NCBI GenBank assembly: GCA_017311315.1
Contig: CM029650.1
Coordinates: 18,019,118 to 18,083,117, forward strand
Length of the DNA stretch: 64,000 nt
Reading direction: 5' to 3'
Source: Dendrocalamus latiflorus
Taxonomy: Eukaryota; Streptophyta; Magnoliopsida; Poales; Poaceae
Shown here: positions 44,579-57,590 of the stretch, piece after piece
Numbering within the stretch: position 1 is the first letter of the stretch
How the letters are laid out: each line of letters begins with the position of its first letter
Notes under the pieces: generated by a model
What the model saw: only the letters and a program-made list of their open reading frames with translations
What the model was told of the DNA's origin: nothing
Database searches by the model: none
Translations under genes and position numbers: made by a program

Positions 44579-44900
44579 GTTGCTCCAGAGGATTGTGTGA
44601 GAGGAGGCTACGTCAGGTGGAGCGAGATTAGCAAAGCACAAGTGTGTTTTGCCAGAGCAGGAGGAGCATGTATGTAGAGAGGTTGGTTTTTCTTCTTGGA
44701 GTGTGTGTAAACAAAGGAAGAAGAGGTGGAGATCGGCAATCATGAAGGCTGTGCGCGTTTGGTCGCAGCGTAGTCGCCTATGGTTGCAGCGGAAAAACCA
44801 TTTCTGTCGAAAGATGGGTATATTGTCTGCTTTTACTCACAACCTTAAACATTTGGACGAATAAATCGGTGCACCAAACATGATAATCTCTCTATATTCT
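44579..44900 (-). other. Upstream region of the NLR relic
   Basis: Probable 5' leader and promoter of the minus-strand NLR. No TATA box stands out. An upstream in-frame ATG exists (44743), but MASASLVAF is the family-like start. Confidence 0.35.
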
Positions 44901-44905
44901 CGACA

Positions 44906-45648
44906 GCTAGGGGTGAAAATGAATCAAATACAGAGCGGATAGTAGTTAAACCATATTTATATCTATATTTTTTTTCAAATTCAAATATGAATAGGACAAA
45001 TATCGAATATGAATATGGACTCGACAAATATCGGATAGGATCGGATTCAACTATTTTTTGTATTCCAATAATTATTCGTACCCTCTCCTATTTTAAACAT
45101 AGCCCGAATTGTTTGACCATTGTAAATTGATGTAGTGCAAAAACATCAGTTATAAACATATCAAATTTGGTTAAAAAAGCATGAAAAAAGCTCTATTAAG
45201 AATGTGCCAAAATAAAAAACATGAAATTGCAAACTAGAGTCCACCGTGACGACGGTCGACGGACTCTTCGAGATGATTGAAATATATGTATAATATGCAC
45301 AATTTGAAGGTTAAATATAAAACATATATATTAACTAGCTGCTGTTATTATGGGCATGTTCTTTACCTCACAAGCCGGTGGCTTTTGGTTTTTGCTACAG
45401 TACCTAACTTTCAAACGGAGTATTTTCTCAAGACGGGGTCTACAAATTAAACGATCTACACGTTAAAAATCCAACATATGTACCGGCCAAAATTGCAAGT
45501 GGATATCTGTCTCTCTGTAATCTGTACCGTAAACAGCCAAAATTCAAAAATTTCAGCCAAAAGCCATAAGCCGCAGCCGAAAAGAACAGGCCGTATATAC
45601 ATATTCGATAGCTGAATTATCCGATCAAATCTGGCTCCGTTTTCACCC
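44906..45648. mobile_element. hAT-like element relic with a nested MITE
   Basis: TAGGGGTGAAAATGAATC at the left and CTCCGTTTTCACCCC at the right form inverted ends, and the inner sequence has ATCGGATAGGATCGGATTC words like the element at 62689-63688. The 8-bp flanks do not match clearly, so it is old or the ends are misplaced. A Tourist-like MITE lies inside at 45352-45592. Confidence 0.45.
45352..45592. mobile_element. Tourist-like MITE
   Basis: GGGCATGTTCTTTACCTC ... GCCGAAAAGAACAGGCC, with inner words (CAAACGGAGTATTTTCTCAAGACGGGGTCTAC) shared with the MITE at 57069-57310. The TSD is not clear. Confidence 0.6.
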
Positions 45649-46164
45649 CCGATCGGTAACTAGATATTTTGGCAGTAAGTTATACTACCATTGCAATCAG
45701 TTGTCTGTTCTTCTGGCCCGCCAAGCTTGACCACATCTACAACAGGAAATCGCCACACAGTGTTGAATCTTGCATTCTTGCTACACGGCAGTTCAAGTGC
45801 ACAGAGTCGATGGGATGGTAGGCTATATCTATCAACTATCAAGGTGCCGATGGATTACCTGCTCTCCCTCTCTCTCTACGAGGATTTGGAGACGGAAAAG
45901 CTCACGCGAAATTGCCATTTCCTCTCACCAATCGAACCATGGATCAGCTATGTTGAGTGGTGGGAGAGAAAATGCTAAAGCTAAAGCGTTCAAATCAATG
46001 AATCGGAGGCTTGAGTCCTTGCCCTCTTTGGAGTGGATTGAGTCACGTCTAGGTCAACAAACGAAAGGGGAAGGAAGCTTCAATGCATATCAATTTCCAC
46101 TTGTCTCCACCCATATATATAGTAGGGATCCCAAGAATTTGTGTAGGAAACAAATTTCGTGGTG

Positions 46165-46690
46165 ATCAAAAGAGCCTCAGCTTCTGGCTTCCGGCTTATT
46201 TTTCACTATTCATAAATTTTGTCTTTTTCTGAATTTTTGTCTTTTTGTTGAGCTTTTTTGCCGATTCTTTTTTTCCTGTATTTGTTTGTATTACGTAATG
46301 GGCTAACATATTTTTTATATTTTTAAATTTTTTAAAATTTAATTATACTAAATAAGTCTCTGTCAGCTACAGTGTTTTTTCAGCCAGTTACAGTGCTTTT
46401 CAGCCATAAGCCATAAAAAAGCCCAAATGATCACCCCCTAAAAACTGTTTTTCTATGGTAAATGATTTTTAACGGTACATAACTTTCAAACAGAATATTT
46501 TTTTAAACAGGGTCTACTAATCAATTGTAGTACATATTGTAGTGACTTCATTTATATCGGCTAAAATCATATACGAGTGTCTCTCTATAAACTGTTACTA
46601 TTTAAATGTCAAAACCAAAAGCTATATCAATGGTAGCAACGCCAGTGCGATTGCAATTTCCATGGCTGGACTGTTTTGGCCATCTCTGCA
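46165..46690. repeat. Two further Tourist-like MITE relics, adjacent
   Basis: 46165-46430 has CTTATTTTTCACTATTCATAAATT and ends in CAGCCATAAGCCATAAAAAAGC, like 54654 and 55052. 46440-46690 has AGGGTCTACTAATCAATTGTAGTACAT, like 57069. Ends are eroded. 45649-46164 and 46691-47767 show no gene or clear element. Confidence 0.5.
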
Positions 46691-47767
46691 CTACACTAGG
46701 AAATTGCCACACAACTTGCAGTGAGCTAGATTCAAGTTATGTGGACCAGTTTGTTTGTTGAGTCTTGTGCTTCTGTGACACGGAAATTTCAGTGCACCTA
46801 TGTATACAAATCATTAGGATGCGTCAATGTTTCTACCGTGATGTTGATGGATTCCCTGTTCTCTACGAGAATCAGGAGGACACGCTCCAAGGAAGTACTG
46901 GTGTTTCTGTTGTTTGGCAAACCTAATAAAATTCCCTCTCATAACATTTGCGAACGAGTATAGTGTAGTCGGAGCAGATATGACCGAATATTGCTTATTA
47001 TGTATCCTATTTTGTATTTTTTTTAGCAGAGTCGGATATTGATAATGCCAAATACCCATTTCTTTATTCCGTATTTGTTCCATAAGTTTTCGGACGGTTG
47101 ATCGGATGAAAATCATCCACTTTTTTACATAAGACATTGAACAGTAGAGTGCAATCAGAATGAAACACAAAGAGACTAATTATTAAGATTTCGAAGGAAA
47201 TGCAACTGTTCAAGGATATACCGTTTTGGTGGCGAACGTCATCGGGGTGACTGGAAGAATTCATCAGTTCAATAAAGTCATATTTCGAACCGCCACAGAC
47301 CCAATCAAGATCAGCTCAATACCCATACTCAGTTGGAAAAGAATGTCAGTCTTGACTCCAGCGATTTGATGAAACCTTCTCTCTTTCAGATGTTTCATTG
47401 TTTATTCGAGTTCAGATTTCAAATATCTCATATAGACTAAGAAAATATCATCATATATAACAGTACTACAGAGCTGCACACTAATCGGACGCCAACTCCC
47501 ACGACTCCACAATGTTTTTGCTCCAGATCGAGGTTTAGTCCAGACTACCAGGCAGCATGTTGAAGTGTGTGGTATAACAGTATGTCTAGCAGCCTCGTTG
47601 CTTACTTATGAATGTCTCGATTCTTCCGTGATCAATAATGAACTAGATAACAAATATCTGCACGATCCATGCTACAACCAGGATGTAATACCACCAAAAT
47701 GTAAATGAGAAGAAAAGAGGGATAAATCAATCCAAGAAAGAATAAAGGAAAGAAAATAGAGTTTTAC

Positions 47768-49342
47768 TGTCAGACCTATCGGCTTTTAGAAAGCCGAATA
47801 AAAGTAGCATTATCAGAGGTTCCTAAACCGTCTAGGGATGGTCAGCACCGTCTTGTGTTTGAGTTCTCATCATCCGGCAGGAAGTTCCAATCTTACCTTT
47901 TTACCAACTTACCTGCCACAGTAGAAAAGCCCGAAACAGTGTAGGGCTACCTTTAGACCAAAATGTCCATGAGGCACATAACCAGCCAAGGCTAAATGGG
48001 AAGGGCATAAATGGCAATGCACAGAGAGAGCAATGGCCATGCCCCTCTTAAGCAGACCAGCCACACAAGCCTCACTTCCATTTCTCTTCTCTCAACCGAA
48101 AGCCAAACCAAGGCGAGGGCAAGAAGCCAACCCACTCTATTTCCTACTCATTTCCCTTCTCTGCCAACCATAGCCAAGTCAAGCAAGAGGCAACACCAAT
48201 ATTTTGCTCGCCCAAAGCAAAAGCCACAGCCAAGCACCATCCAATACAATAATCCCAAGGCAGCCAGACCGCACAGAGACAGTGAGGTGAAGGGGAAGAA
48301 GAAGGAGAGGAGCCAGGACTGCGACAACAAGCTAGTCGAGAGGAAGAGAAGAGAAAGAGGGAGCAAGGAGGAGAGGAAGCTCAATCGAACCGCAACATGG
48401 CCGTCTTCATCATCGTCTGAACCTTGCCTTCCTCAACTCGGCAGCAAGCCAACGCCTAGTAAGCCTCCATTCTTCCCCCAACACATTGGAGGTGAGCCCG
48501 TATCACTGTCGTGCGCCCTTGGATGGCAGTGCATGCTCCCCGGCGCATGCACTCCAACAAGTCCTGACACGGCGGCCACCATGAGTCTTCCCAGCCATGC
48601 GCTCTTAAGAACAGAGCAAAGCAAAAGTAGTAGCTAAATCAAAATGCATGTAGTAAGTAGAAGGGAGGACTGTCCTGAGTAGTAGAAAAGAGTGGTAGGT
48701 TGAGGTCGGAGGTGCAGGAGGTCGTGGCCGGAGCCGAGGGCAGCAGCCGAAGGCCATGCCGATCAAGCAGCGGCGGCCGGTGCCTCACCGCCGTGCGCAC
48801 ACATGGGAGGTGGTAGATCCGGTCTTGGTTGGCCGGATCCAAGGCGAAGAGTGAGGGGGAGGCGTAGTGGCCGGAGGGGAGGCAGGCGACGGCCGGATCT
48901 GACCCTGGCCAGCCGGATTGGGAGGAGTTGCCGGCGGTGCACTCCAAGCCAACGCACCGAGAGCCCCTGTGCGTTGCAATCCGCCAAGAGAGGGAGGGAG
49001 CGAGGGAGAGCCGTTGAGGAGGAGGAGTGGCCAATGGCGACTCGACGGCTGGCGACGAGGAAGGGCCAGCGCACTCGAGCGTGCCGCGATCCCAGTTGCC
49101 GCCTAGAGAAGCCCCGAATTGAGAACAAATGAGTGAGAGAGGAGAGGATTGGAGATAAGGCCGGTTCGGCCGGGTGGTAGGAGAAAAAAAAAGGAAAGAA
49201 AAGGGAAGAAAAAAAGAGAGAAGAGAGAAGAAAAGAAAGAGGGAAAAAAGGGAGAGAAAAGAAAAGGGGAGAAAAAATGGGGGTTTGATACCTGCACGAC
49301 GGGTCCTTAACCCCGAGCATTTATGCTAGATTTGGGATATGC
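47768..49342. other. LTR-like non-coding sequence, unclassified
   Basis: Begins TGTCAGACCTATCGGC. It contains AG-rich runs (48270-48390, 49180-49280) and GC-rich DNA (48700-49080), then CGGGTCCTTAACCCCGAGC near 49300. A 208-aa frame (48011-48637) is Ser/Lys/Pro-rich low-complexity sequence with no domain. The look is that of a long LTR or leader of a gypsy element, but no ends or TSD could be fixed. Confidence 0.35.
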
Positions 49343-51200
49343 TGTCGGATCCGGATTTTACAACCCAGAATCCTCTGTGATTCCACCGCAATATTCTCTG
49401 GATTAGTAGATAGTGCTCAAAGATACAGTACTGAACATCAAAATACATATCATGCAGAAAGCGTAAATATAATAGTAAACTTATTCATATGCTGATCAGG
49501 CCAAAATCAATAAAATGCAGCAGCGGAAACGAAGCACACAGGTGGGACCCTTAGGACGTGCCCACAGGCAATCAACTGGGGGTTGCGACCTAGTTCTTGA
49601 TATCTTCATCTTCTTCACCATCATGACCAAACGTATTACTGAAGCATAGCGATCTGACTCCTGATTCTGGATTAACTGAGTGAGCGAGGGTGAGCACAAA
49701 TCACCGTGCTCCACAAGCTAATACACATGATGCAAATAGATAACATGCATGGCTTATCAAGGGAAGGCTCGGGTTATTTTATTTGCCATAAATTGCTTTT
49801 ATAATACGATACATAAGAATTTTCTGAGACCTAGTAGTTTTAACTAAATAGATTTTATCAATGTATGAAAGAATGCAATAATAATAGCGATCCAGATTCC
49901 ATCCACTGTTACATGGTTTCTGCATCATATGCTAATCTTTCAGCGTTATAACCGCTTACCTTATCACTGGAGCGACATCCAGGGCAACACAAATCAGGGC
50001 CTTTCTCTACCCAACACTTTTCCAATTTTACCTACAAAGTTTTTGAAATAGAACTATATCTTGTTAAGTTCTCATGTCTGCCTGACCATGGGCACAGTTA
50101 TTCGAATAGTTTTCACTCTATAGAGTTTATACACTTTACCCACAAGAGACAATTCGCTCATTGCTCCACACGATTCCTTAGTCATGCGGTTTAGTAGATC
50201 ATCACAAGGCCGTTACAATGCATTTTCTCCAGCAGAGTCACGTCCACTAAGGTTTCACTCCCTTTATGGTACGACCACCCTTCCAGGAGTCCCCTCTTGC
50301 ACCGTCACATCAGAGGATGTGGCCATCCTCTAACCGCCTGTGGTCACACGCACAACCCATACTAAGTCAATGCAAATTAGTTAGCCCTACCTACAATTTG
50401 CCAGGTTGTGGTTATACTGTTATACACTAGGAGGTTATTACAAGATTCGGTTCTTAGGGTTATCTGAGCGATTCTACCACTATCCCCCTTGTGCTTCCAC
50501 TGCACCACACCCCCGAACCATCCGTCTAAATAGTTAAGCAATTTGAGGTTTTTTTGGTAGCATAAAATATCCATGTTGAACATACCAGCCATTTTCACCT
50601 ATGACTTCCCAAATCAGTTTCTCATGATTGAAAGTGATGCGTTGGGCATTTTAGTGCCTCCGAGTATCTAAGCAGTACTAAGCATGGTGTATAATTATAG
50701 ACTTATTTTTGAAAGTTTACCATTATAATTTTGCTAGGATGACAAGGCTCAAATATTCAAATGTTCCAAATGAGGTGTAATACTAACAAGTCGAATAATG
50801 GGCATATAACTAGAATCTTCAAACAAACATATATTTGCATATGAAATAACAGCATGCAATTTGATAATTTAAACAAAAGTAAATTTGCAGAAAATGTAGG
50901 TTCAACATGATCAAAGTATTGACTCGCCTTGCGCGGTTTACCATGGTCTTGAGCTCACTCAAGCTTTCTCATTCGTTGGTCTTGAGTTTCTAGTCTTTAT
51001 CTTCACCTCGATCTTGGTCTCGCTTGATCCCTTGATTCTTCAGGACTCCAATTTCTAATTACGCGCTAAACACCTGAATCCAAATAAAGGTAAATAACTC
51101 AAAAGATCCAAATAAATCCAATTGAACTTGATTAATTTTTATTATGATTAAATGGGTGATTTGAGGCAAGGTTGATTGGGTGTGGGTTATTTTCGGAGTC
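49343..51200 (+). mobile_element. Second, diverged copy of the long gypsy-type LTR (3' end uncertain)
   Basis: TGTCGGATCCGGATTTTACAA matches the start of the solo LTR at 24225. Shared landmarks occur in the same order: AGCGGAA, CACAGGCAATCAACTGGGG, CCATGGGCACAGTTATTCG, TTTACCCACAAGAGA and ATGATCAAAG. The GATGTGACA end is not found. 51201-51650 is GC-rich without a gene, and 51651-52325 is AT-rich without one. Confidence 0.7.
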
Positions 51201-52325
51201 TAATGAGGGTTGAGCGAAGTGATAAATGGCTACGGGACATCCGTTGAGACGGGTGCCAAGAAAGGTTTATGGTGAGAGAATATTTATGGCGTGGCGCACA
51301 GAGTCCAAGGCGGCCGTGCGGGGTCAACACGCATGCGGAAGACGAGGCGACGCTGGCGGCTGTCTTGGCGGCGCACCGGACGACGGCAACGCTTCGGGTG
51401 TGGGCGGCCGGCTTCGTGTTGTCAGGCACGAGCGTCGGCTTACGGAGCCAGACGCCGGCGGCCAAGCGTGGAGGCGGGCGCCGGCCGGTCAACGGACTAT
51501 GGGCACAGCGGCGGTCATGCGGGGGGACCGGCGACGGTGCGTGCGGGGCGGTCGGCGACCGAGGCGGCTTCAGGTGGCGGTCGTGCGATGACTGAGGCAG
51601 CTTCAAGCTGCGCGCGCGGGGAGGAGGACCGGTGGCCGGCGGCAGGCTGACGATTATCGCGTACGTCGGCCATACAGGCCCCCCGTGCGCAAATTTCGTT
51701 TTTCTTTTTTTTTCCAATTTACAGTGCAATTTCTTTTGTTAGAGATTTTTCGGGTAGAAAAGGATGTGAGAGGAGAGGTGGAGAACATATCACTCCACAC
51801 GCACCAACTTATTCTTTTAAGTAGTAGAGATGATGCATGTGTGTTATACCAAAGACACACAACTCGCAAATACGCCATTGGTGTATACTTATGAATAACG
51901 AGGATGAATTTAAGACCTCTCTTTCTTCCTTGAGAGAGAGAGAGAGAACAATCTTAGTCTCTTCTTGTATACTTTCTCAAATTCTGCTGGCATGAAATGG
52001 GGAGTAGTAAGATTTTTAATGTGCCAGTGGGGAAGTAATAAAGTTGATATAATAAGATGACAAGAAGGTCTGTTTGGAATAAATTGGGGAGTTATAGATT
52101 GAGCCAGGCCAAATAAAAGATAATTGTATCTAATAGGAATAAATTGAATAACCTAAGTAAAAATTGGACATATCACTACATATATATTGGACTACATTAG
52201 ATTCAGAAATATCCAAAGCAGTGTCCAATTTATAATTTAGGTATCTTAATCATATGACGTAAAGCATACTATTCTCATATCACGTAAAGCCTACTATTCC
52301 TGATGAAACATGCCCCATTTCCAAC

Positions 52326-53352
52326 GAGAAAATTGATACTATGCCAATTCTTTGGAGTGGCTTCGATAAAATGCCACCCTCTAGGTGGCAATTGTTAAAA
52401 TGCCACCTAATACATGATTAGCTCTATGATTTGCCATTTTGAAGGATTTAGCCCTTTTATTTTCGTTTCTTATTTTTTTTCCACAGAAATTGTATGGGAA
52501 ATGACCACTTTACCCTCCACACCAATACTCTCTCCTCTGTTCCGAACTCGAGGCGAAGGGAGAAAGGGCGCCGCTGCCGCCGGCACGGGACGCCGCTGCC
52601 GCCGCCCGCACGCCCTGACAAGTAGTCGCCTAGCAGCATGTGACTACACTGTGTGCCTTGGCAAGCATGGCACCCTGACAGCATGCGATGCCATGCTAAC
52701 CACCAAAGGAAACCCCCCGATCGGCTCCAAACTTGGACAGATTCTGCGAGGCTGAGTTGTGTTGTTTTCCTCCCCGTTTTCTACAGGATCAAATGTCCCA
52801 GGAGCCCTGACAACAAGCTCATTACGCAAAGAAAAACTAGAAACCAGTCACTTGTATAGCTCAAAACATTTTGTACAAGAATTTATGCTCTCGGAGTCAG
52901 TGAAGCCGCTGCGGTAGAGGCACCTCGCTCCCCTGGCGTCAAGGCTCCCGGAAGACCCTCCTGCCGGCGGCAAGGAGCCCTTGGCCTTGCGCCCTTCCTT
53001 CTCGTCCCTCCTAGCCTGCGCCTGGAGTGTCTTCTGGTTGCACCTAAGACCGGCGGCTGCTGGAAAAGGCTCCTGGAAGACCTCCCTGCCGGCCGCAAGG
53101 AGTCCTTGGCCTTGCGCCCTTCCTCCTCGTCTCCCCTAGCCTGCGCCTCAAGGAGAAAATCGAGGGTAAAGTGGTCATTTCCCATGTAATTTTTGTGGAA
53201 AAAAATAAGAAACGAAAATAGAAGGGCTAAATCCTCCAAAATGGCAAATCATAGAGCTAATCATGTATTAGATGGTATTTTAACAATTGCCACCTAGAGA
53301 GTGGCATTTTATCGAAACCACTCCAAAGGAGTGGTATAGTATCAATTTTCTC
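52326..53352. mobile_element. Mutator-like (MULE) non-autonomous element with ~190-bp TIRs
   Basis: The left TIR (52326-52518) starts GAGAAAATTGATACTATGCC and pairs with the right TIR (about 53157-53352) ending ATAGTATCAATTTTCTC. A 10-bp TSD CATTTCCAAC/CATTTCCACC (52316-52325, 53353-53362) has one mismatch. Long TIRs and a 9-10 bp TSD indicate Mutator. The ~640-bp interior has no transposase. It contains CCGCCGGC-rich DNA and a plausible splice acceptor (TTTTCTACAG before GATCAAATG, ~52788), the look of a Pack-MULE with captured exons; the source gene is not recognised. Confidence 0.88.
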
Positions 53353-53624
53353 CATTTCCACCTGGCCTTTGTAGCGTGCTTCCTTGTACTGTTGCACTCT
53401 CCCTATGGCATCAAATCACCATGTCATCTTAGCATACTCTTTAGATCTGGTCTCATCTTCTTTGACCAATCCAACTCTTCATATTTTGGTTATCCCTCCT
53501 CCTACCCACCTCTTCATATTTTGGTTATCCCACCTCCCCAACACCATTTCCCTCCCCTCCCTTCGCTCTCCTCTCCTCCATCCTATCACATGGTACAAAA
53601 CAAAAGTATTAGTGAGAACAGAGG

Positions 53625-54143
53625 TAGGGCTATAAATGAGCCGAGCTTAAGTGAGTCTATCCTTCTAAGCTCAAGCTCGAGCGAGTTAGAGTTAGAGTTT
53701 GAGCTTAGATTTAGGCTTAAGCTCAGCTCGATTTAAGCTCGAGTAGACTCGAGCTCGGGTAGACTCGAGCTCGGCTCAAGTAAACTTGATAACAGTTAAA
53801 ATAATTTAACATGCACTAATTTTTAGCAATAAGAAAAGCTCGAGCTTGAGCTCGACTCGAGCAAGCTTATTAACAGTTAAAATAATTTAACATGTACTAA
53901 TTTTCAACAATAAGAAAAATTTGAGCTTGAGCTTGATTCGAGAAAACTCTGTAAGAGTTAACATGCATCATTATTCAAGCTCGAATCGAGCCCTAAAAAG
54001 CTATTTGAGTTTGGTTCATTGAAGCTCATGAGCTCAGGATCAAACTTGAGCTCAGCTCGTTTAGAATTCACGTCGAGCTCGAATTAAGCCTAGAACATGT
54101 CGAACTCAAGCAGCTCGCAAGCTTCAAGTTTTTTGTAGCCCTA
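53625..54143. mobile_element. hAT-like MITE (AGCTCGAG-rich), complete copy
   Basis: TAGGGCTATAAATGAGCCGAGC ... GTTTTTTGTAGCCCTA, 519 bp, filled with GAGCTCGA words. Candidate TSDs AACAGAGG and ATAAAAGG match at 5 of 8 positions, so it is old. Sister copy at 1-487. 53363-53624 before it holds a tandem TCTTCATATTTTGGTTATCC and no gene. Confidence 0.6.
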
Positions 54144-54653
54144 ATAAAAGGGCATCCTATTAATTCAAGTGACAACAATTTCTTAAAAAAAGAAAAAGGA
54201 TATCATATTAATTTGAGAGATGGTAATTTCTTAAAAAAGAATAAGAAAAAAGATTGTCACTAACCGATCGCCAATGTTTTCAGTATTCCATATTATTATA
54301 AGATGATAAATAATGGCAATCAAATATTCCTACCCATTGGTTTGTTGGGGCATCATATCATATACAGGTAATTCGTCATTTGCCCCATAACGTCTCACTG
54401 ACAATTATACCTCAAGTTTAGGGTACACAATAATTATCCCTTTGTTTTAAGTTGGAAAGGAAATTGTATACAGAATAAAGTTTAACCATCAATTGGGGAA
54501 AAATGATATTGCTGATAGTTAGGATAGGACTAGCTATGCAATCGTACGAGCTACTTGACTACTTAGACAGCAGTTTTTCAATAGTTTGTTTGGCCCATAC
54601 CATTTCTTTTTCTTGAGATGGGGAGAGTCATCATTGTCGATGAAGGTATTATA

Positions 54654-54930
54654 GGCCTCGCTCATTTCGGTTTGAGCTTTTGGTTTATTTTTTATTATTC
54701 TTAAATTTCATCTTTTTTTAGTTTTTTTACTTTTTTGAGCTTTTTTGCTGGTTCTTTTCCCATATTCGTTTGCATTATCCATGATAGGCTAATCTGTTTT
54801 TTCTATTTTTTTAATTTTTTTAAATTTAGATACGTCAAATAAGCCCTCATCAGCTATAGTATAATTTTAACCAGTTACAGTGCAATTTCAGTTATAAGTC
54901 AACTTATTTCAACCTAACTGAACGGCACCG
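54654..54930. mobile_element. Tourist-like MITE, complete
   Basis: GGCCTCGCTCATTTCGGTTTG ... CAACCTAACTGAACGGCACC. The same element in the left copy (from 1031) is cut off at about 1265. Confidence 0.6.
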
Positions 54931-55051
54931 TAAGCTAGTCGAGCACGAGTGCAGCTCGTAGTAAGTGTTTTGATTTTCTGTGTTGTAGTTTGGAATAGAA
55001 TCAAGCGCAGAACATGGACATTGCTTATCCTATTTGCACCAAAAGATTTAA

Positions 55052-55329
55052 TGCCCTGCTCGTTTCAGCTTGAGCTTTTGGCTTCTGATTTATTTTGCAC
55101 TATTCATAAATTTCGTCTTTTTCTATACTTTTGGTTTTTTTGAGCTTTTTTGTCGGTTCTTTTTCTCCTGTATTTGTTTGCATTATATGTGATGGGCTAA
55201 CATATTTTTTATTTTTTTAAAAAATTTAATTATGCTAAATAAGCCTTCGTCAGCTACAGCGTTTTTTCAGCCAGCTACAGTGCTTTTCAACCATAAACCA
55301 CCTAAAAAGAAGTTCTTTCGAGCAGGGCC
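55052..55329. mobile_element. Tourist-like MITE
   Basis: TGCCCTGCTCGTTTCAGC ... TTCTTTCGAGCAGGGCC form inverted ends. The flanking TAA/TAT is consistent with a 3-bp TSD that has changed. 55330-55948 contains no recognised gene. Confidence 0.65.
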
Positions 55330-55956
55330 TATCCAAGACCTAAGATAAATGTGATCTTGCTTATAGAACCTCAGTTGAGCACTGCCAGAATACATTGTAT
55401 TCGAGCATAGCATGAGACTAACCAACATACCATTCCAGCCATAGTTGGAACATCTAAACAACCCAAGACCACGCGTGAAGTTGGTACAACTGTCAAGAGG
55501 GTGAACTACGGGGATAGAAAGGTAGATCAAGGAGGAATGATGTATTTATGCTAAAAATTGATTAGTATTTTTTCACAATTCCAGGCCATGCACACCGTTA
55601 CGTTAGGAATATCTATGCTAAAGGATTTTAGTTATAATTTTATAATCTGATTCAGACAAACTCTACTTTAAATCATGTGCTACTTTAGGATCAAGTTTTG
55701 TGAGTTTTGCTCTTTGAAAGATTTATCAAGAAAACCAACATAGTGTGAAGGAGGATGTGCCTATCTATGGATGCTATTTTTTTAACGAGTATCGAAGGAC
55801 GAATGAAAAGGCACCCAAAAAGACATAAACAAAAGAAAATTTTTTAGGGCAGAGCCTCCCACAGTCCCACTCCACCTTTTAAGGCCGTACCTAAGATCTT
55901 GCCACCTAGATATTCATTACTAATATCAAAGCAACCTTCTTCCCCACCCCTTCATC

Positions 55957-56811
55957 CAGGGGCGGAGCCAGGAATTGATATAGGGGGGCAATATGGACAA
56001 CAAGTAGAGTAGAATCAATGAACCATGCCGGATTTACCGATCCAATAGTCACATATCAGAGTAATATGTTTCGCAAATTATAATGCAAAGAAAATTACAT
56101 CTCTATTAACTTAAACTTAGCTCTACGACTAAAACTGGGTTTAAGCCGATTAAAACAGGGTCTCTAGATGTGATGTGAGAGCAACTACTGAAGTGTGTGC
56201 TTATGGTTTTTGTTTACATTTTTTGATACCACAGTGAACGGTAAAGATATTGACGTGGATTGCTCATATTTTTAGACTCGAGAAGTCATTTAAAAAAACT
56301 ACTTTAAAAAACACTCTATTTATTTTGATTTTCGAAGAAATCAAAAAACAAATCCACGAGAACATGTCCATTGTATTGCCGTAGAAATTCGGCCAAAACA
56401 TTTTCTTGGCTTTTAATTAAAGGTTCCTAACGTTATGTACTCCACCAGCTAGTAGTGCTTGAGTGATCTTCAATCACACCTATGACTACCTACAACAGCT
56501 TCTAGTCAACTCACCAGCCTTCATTAATCATCCTAAGATTAAGAACACAAACATACATATCCTACGGATCACGGTACGCACCACCTTGTAACCCGCATTT
56601 ACAAAGATCAATAAATACAAAGTTAAAACAAGAAACAAGACAAAGAGGATTTGGGCTGCATATGACTGTATTTTAAACATACTTTACATTTGGGCTAAAT
56701 TGGGAGGGACCAAACCACTAATTAAACACATATAATTAACTGCATAATGAAGGATTAGTAAAAGGTTGGGGGGTGCCGGGCCCCCTCCAGCCCCCCTTGT
56801 CTCCGCCACTG
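55957..56811. mobile_element. Non-autonomous hAT element, 855 bp
   Basis: Ends CAGGGGCGGAGCCAGG and TTGTCTCCGCCACTG, with a perfect 8-bp TSD CCTTCATC (55949-55956, 56812-56819). No transposase frame. It belongs to the CAGTGGCGGA family also seen at 60308 and 23478. 56820-57068 has no gene. Confidence 0.93.
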
Positions 56812-57068
56812 CCTTCATCGTCCATGGTGAGCTCTGTTTCTTGATTTCTCTACTTCGTTTCAAGGTGCACTAGCCATTGACGTCATCCTCTTCACTCTAC
56901 TCACCTCCGCGCCCTGGACCTCGACCATGTCCCCGCCACCGTAGCCGTCAAATCTCGCTGTGTCCACCACCGTGTCACCGGATCTTGTCCGCTTTCTTCT
57001 ACTTGGCCTGCTGCATCAGCACCTCAAGGTCTGACATGAAATCCTCGTGCATCTGCTTAGCCGTTTAA

Positions 57069-57310
57069 GGCCCTGTTCTTTTCAGCTTCTAAAAGCTGTT
57101 TTTCGGCTTTTCTACAGTAACTAGCTTTTAAACGGAGTATTTTTTCAAGATAGGGTCTACTAGTTAATTGTAGTACATACTTTACTGACTTCATTTATAT
57201 CAATAAAAACTGTACTGATTTTCTGTTATTCTGTAATCTGTCGCACAAACAGTCCAAAAGTCACAAGCTGCAGGCAAAAGCCACAAGCCGCAGCCAAAAA
57301 GAACAGGCCC
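57069..57310. mobile_element. Tourist-like (PIF/Harbinger) MITE, 242 bp
   Basis: GGCCCTGTTCTTTTCAGC ... GCCAAAAAGAACAGGCCC with TSD TAA on both sides (57066-57068, 57311-57313). Confidence 0.92.
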
Positions 57311-57347
57311 TAAGGCCCCTTGCTCCAACGCTCTACAAACTCCAATT

Positions 57348-57590
57348 GTGTTGCCAAGGCGAGAGCTTGCACCGCATCCATGGCTTCACTTCAAAGAACT
57401 CCACGGCAATGCCGCTTCAAATCATGGCACCGGTGCAGCTCTTTCTTGCAAGGCTGATCTCGTTGATCTTAATGTCCTCAACCACAAGCTTATGAATTTC
57501 TTGCCGCTATCCTTAACGCAAAAAGCAAGGAAGAAGCTACGCGGATTCCTTGCTCGATCCAAAGAACTGTTCACTCCCCCCTCGATCTAA
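57348..57590 (+). pseudogene. Coding-like fragment, right copy, unidentified
   Basis: Partner of 1333-1531: an 80-residue frame with RRELAPHPWLHFKELHGN, then DLNVLNHKLMNFLPLSLT, then KARKKLRGFLARSKELF. The charged, regular C-terminal part looks like real ancestral coding sequence, and this copy keeps the frame better than the left one. I do not recognise the family. 57591-58197 shows only the left end of another MITE (GGGCCTGTTTGGGAGAGCTC at about 57749) and no gene. Confidence 0.35.

Larger units (their letters stand above)
53663..57575. repeat. Right copy of the segmental duplication
   Basis: Partner of 1-1531. It has about 2.4 kb (54906-57334) missing from the left copy, including a hAT, two Tourist-like MITEs and about 1 kb of unclassified sequence. 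It also preserves the empty site of the copia insertion (ACTCCCCCCTCGATC near 57575). Confidence 0.85.

Noticed and set aside
48011..48637. 208-aa Ser/Lys/Pro-rich frame
   Set aside because: Low-complexity purine-rich sequence with LTR-like surroundings; no domain.
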